A stretch of DNA of 7,099 nucleotides, taken from positions 1 to 7,099 of the forward strand of contig QGUO01000178.1 of assembly GCA_003242495.1 (NCBI GenBank). The letters are read 5' to 3'. Below the pieces are notes generated by a model. That model ran no database searches. It was not told the DNA's origin and worked only from the letters and a program-made list of their open reading frames with translations. Position 1 is the first letter of the stretch, and each line of letters starts with the position of its first letter. The DNA is from Pseudomonadota bacterium (GTDB lineage Bacteria; Pseudomonadota; Gammaproteobacteria; Steroidobacterales; Steroidobacteraceae). A program made the position numbers and the translations under genes. Positions 6,251 through 7,099 of the stretch are shown in pieces.

Positions 6251-6278
6251 AGGGCCGCCTCCTTGCGGAGACGGCCCT
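6251..6278. terminator. Bidirectional transcription terminator hairpin
   Basis: AGGGCCG (6251-6257) pairs with CGGCCCT (6272-6278); after one C/A mismatch, CTCC (6259-6262) pairs with GGAG (6267-6270) around a TTGC loop. The 11-bp GC-rich stem sits three bases after the stop at 6247 and 22 bases past the minus-strand stop at 6301, so it can serve both converging genes. The minus strand has only a three-T run after the stem and the plus strand none, so termination may be imperfect. GGCCCTT at 6279-6285 could pair alternatively with AAGGGCC at 6250-6256. Confidence 0.65.
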
Positions 6279-6300
6279 GGCCCTTACCTGGCGATGCAGC

Positions 6301-7099
6301 CTAATTCTTTGTCAGCCGGAACGGCCACCAGGGAAAGCTCTTCCTCGGCACGTGGATCGACAGGGCCATTTGCCCCACCTCGACGTTGTTCTGCAGCAGC
6401 CACAGCGAGGTGCCGGCCGGCCCGGTGAAGCTCACCTCCACGTTGCCGCCCGGCTCGATGCCGAAGCTGTTCACGTCCGGAACGATTTCCTTGCTCAGAT
6501 CCACGGTGCCGCGCTGCACGTCCTGCTCTCCACTCGAGGTCAGGGTCAGCACATAGTCGAACTTTTCCGGCAGAAAGCCGCCGGACGAGGCCAGCGTGAA
6601 CGGCAGGATCAAGGTGCGATCATTGAAGTCCCAGCTGTTCACCAGCCAGTCGACAAAGCCGCTGCCGCTCGCCGAGAACTGGAAGGTCGCGAACTGTCCC
6701 GGTGCCGTGTCGACGAAATCCGACAAGTCGGTGCCGATGATCACGAACTCGGCCGTGCCGTTGCCATCGACGTCGATCTCGAGCCGGAATTCGAGCCGCG
6801 ACAGATGCTCGAACGCGCGCTCGGTCACGACGCCGAGCTCCAGCACGTCCAGACCCAGGTAGAGATCCCGGTCGCCGCGCCGGAAACCGGTGGCCGCAAT
6901 GGAGCCGGGCGTGCCGTTCTGTGCCTCGCCGCCGAGCTTGGCGAGCGTGAATGCCTCGGCCCAGCCGAGAGACGGCCCGATGTTGTGCAGCCTGGCGCCG
7001 CTGAAGACGTTGTCCGGCAACACCAGCACACCCGAGGCCGGGTCGACCACCGCGAGGTAGCCCACGCGCAGGGTGTCCTGGCCGTCCTCGAGCACGCAC
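6301..7099 (-). CDS. C-terminal part of a large secreted protein, probably a subtilisin-like (S8) serine peptidase; N-terminus outside the window
   Basis: The frame is open from the right edge to TAG at 6303-6301, giving 265 visible residues. A GTG at 7095 is not a real start, since an in-frame Cys codon precedes it and coding continues outward. The composition (many Gly, Ser, Thr, Asp, beta-strand patterns) is that of a secreted protein. Three blocks resemble the region after the catalytic domain of some S8 peptidases: LRVGYLAVVDPASGV, then NIGPSLGWAEAFTLAKLG, then RLEFRLEIDVDGNGTAEFVI. The DVDGNGTAE stretch resembles a calcium-binding loop. A final beta-sandwich-like part (NSFGIEPGGNVEVSFTGPAG) ends in SFPWWPFRLTKN, with no sorting motif that I recognise. 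The catalytic Asp-His-Ser triad would lie outside the window, so the peptidase call rests on recalled family resemblance only. A different secreted multidomain protein is possible. Confidence 0.6.
   Translation of the reverse strand, partial: CVLEDGQDTLRVGYLAVVDPASGVLVLPDNVFSGARLHNIGPSLGWAEAFTLAKLGGEAQNGTPGSIAATGFRRGDRDLYLGLDVLELGVVTERAFEHLSRLEFRLEIDVDGNGTAEFVIIGTDLSDFVDTAPGQFATFQFSASGSGFVDWLVNSWDFNDRTLILPFTLASSGGFLPEKFDYVLTLTSSGEQDVQRGTVDLSKEIVPDVNSFGIEPGGNVEVSFTGPAGTSLWLLQNNVEVGQMALSIHVPRKSFPWWPFRLTKN

Overview
The window is GC-rich, densely packed chromosomal DNA. Every recognisable gene is most like its gammaproteobacterial homologue: OpdA/PrlC, YrdA, AroE, a Pseudomonas-type HemB, Tag and RlmJ. 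An environmental gammaproteobacterium of the broad Xanthomonadales/Chromatiales/Pseudomonas kind fits best. The genus cannot be read from the sequence. There is no tRNA, rRNA, CRISPR array, insertion sequence, integrase or other sign of a mobile island.

Layout, left to right. (1) The minus-strand N-terminal two thirds of oligopeptidase A (prlC), cut by the left edge just before its zinc motif. (2) A divergent plus-strand gamma-class carbonic anhydrase-like protein (YrdA family). (3) Convergent to it, a tight minus-strand pair hemB-aroE: porphobilinogen synthase, then shikimate dehydrogenase. (4) Divergent from hemB, plus-strand tag, 3-methyladenine DNA glycosylase I, possibly translated from a leaderless mRNA. 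(5) Convergent to tag, minus-strand rlmJ, the 23S rRNA A2030 N6-methyltransferase, starting at GTG. (6) Divergent from rlmJ, a plus-strand gene for an exported protein made of two copies of an unnamed Trp/Cys domain. (7) A strong hairpin in the convergent gap, then the minus-strand C-terminal end of a large secreted protein that resembles the region after the catalytic domain in S8 (subtilisin-like) peptidases. It runs off the right edge.

The genes do not form one pathway. Strand changes after almost every gene, so the only clear operon is hemB-aroE (heme and aromatic precursor synthesis). The others are independent housekeeping units: peptide turnover, alkylation repair and ribosome modification. 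The carbonic anhydrase convergent with aroE resembles the yrdA/aroE neighbourhood recalled from E. coli. The right end changes character: two exported proteins converge on a shared terminator.

I see no convincing new multi-gene system. The least explained item is the duplicated-domain exported protein at 5600-6247. The most testable regulatory item is the possible leaderless start of tag.
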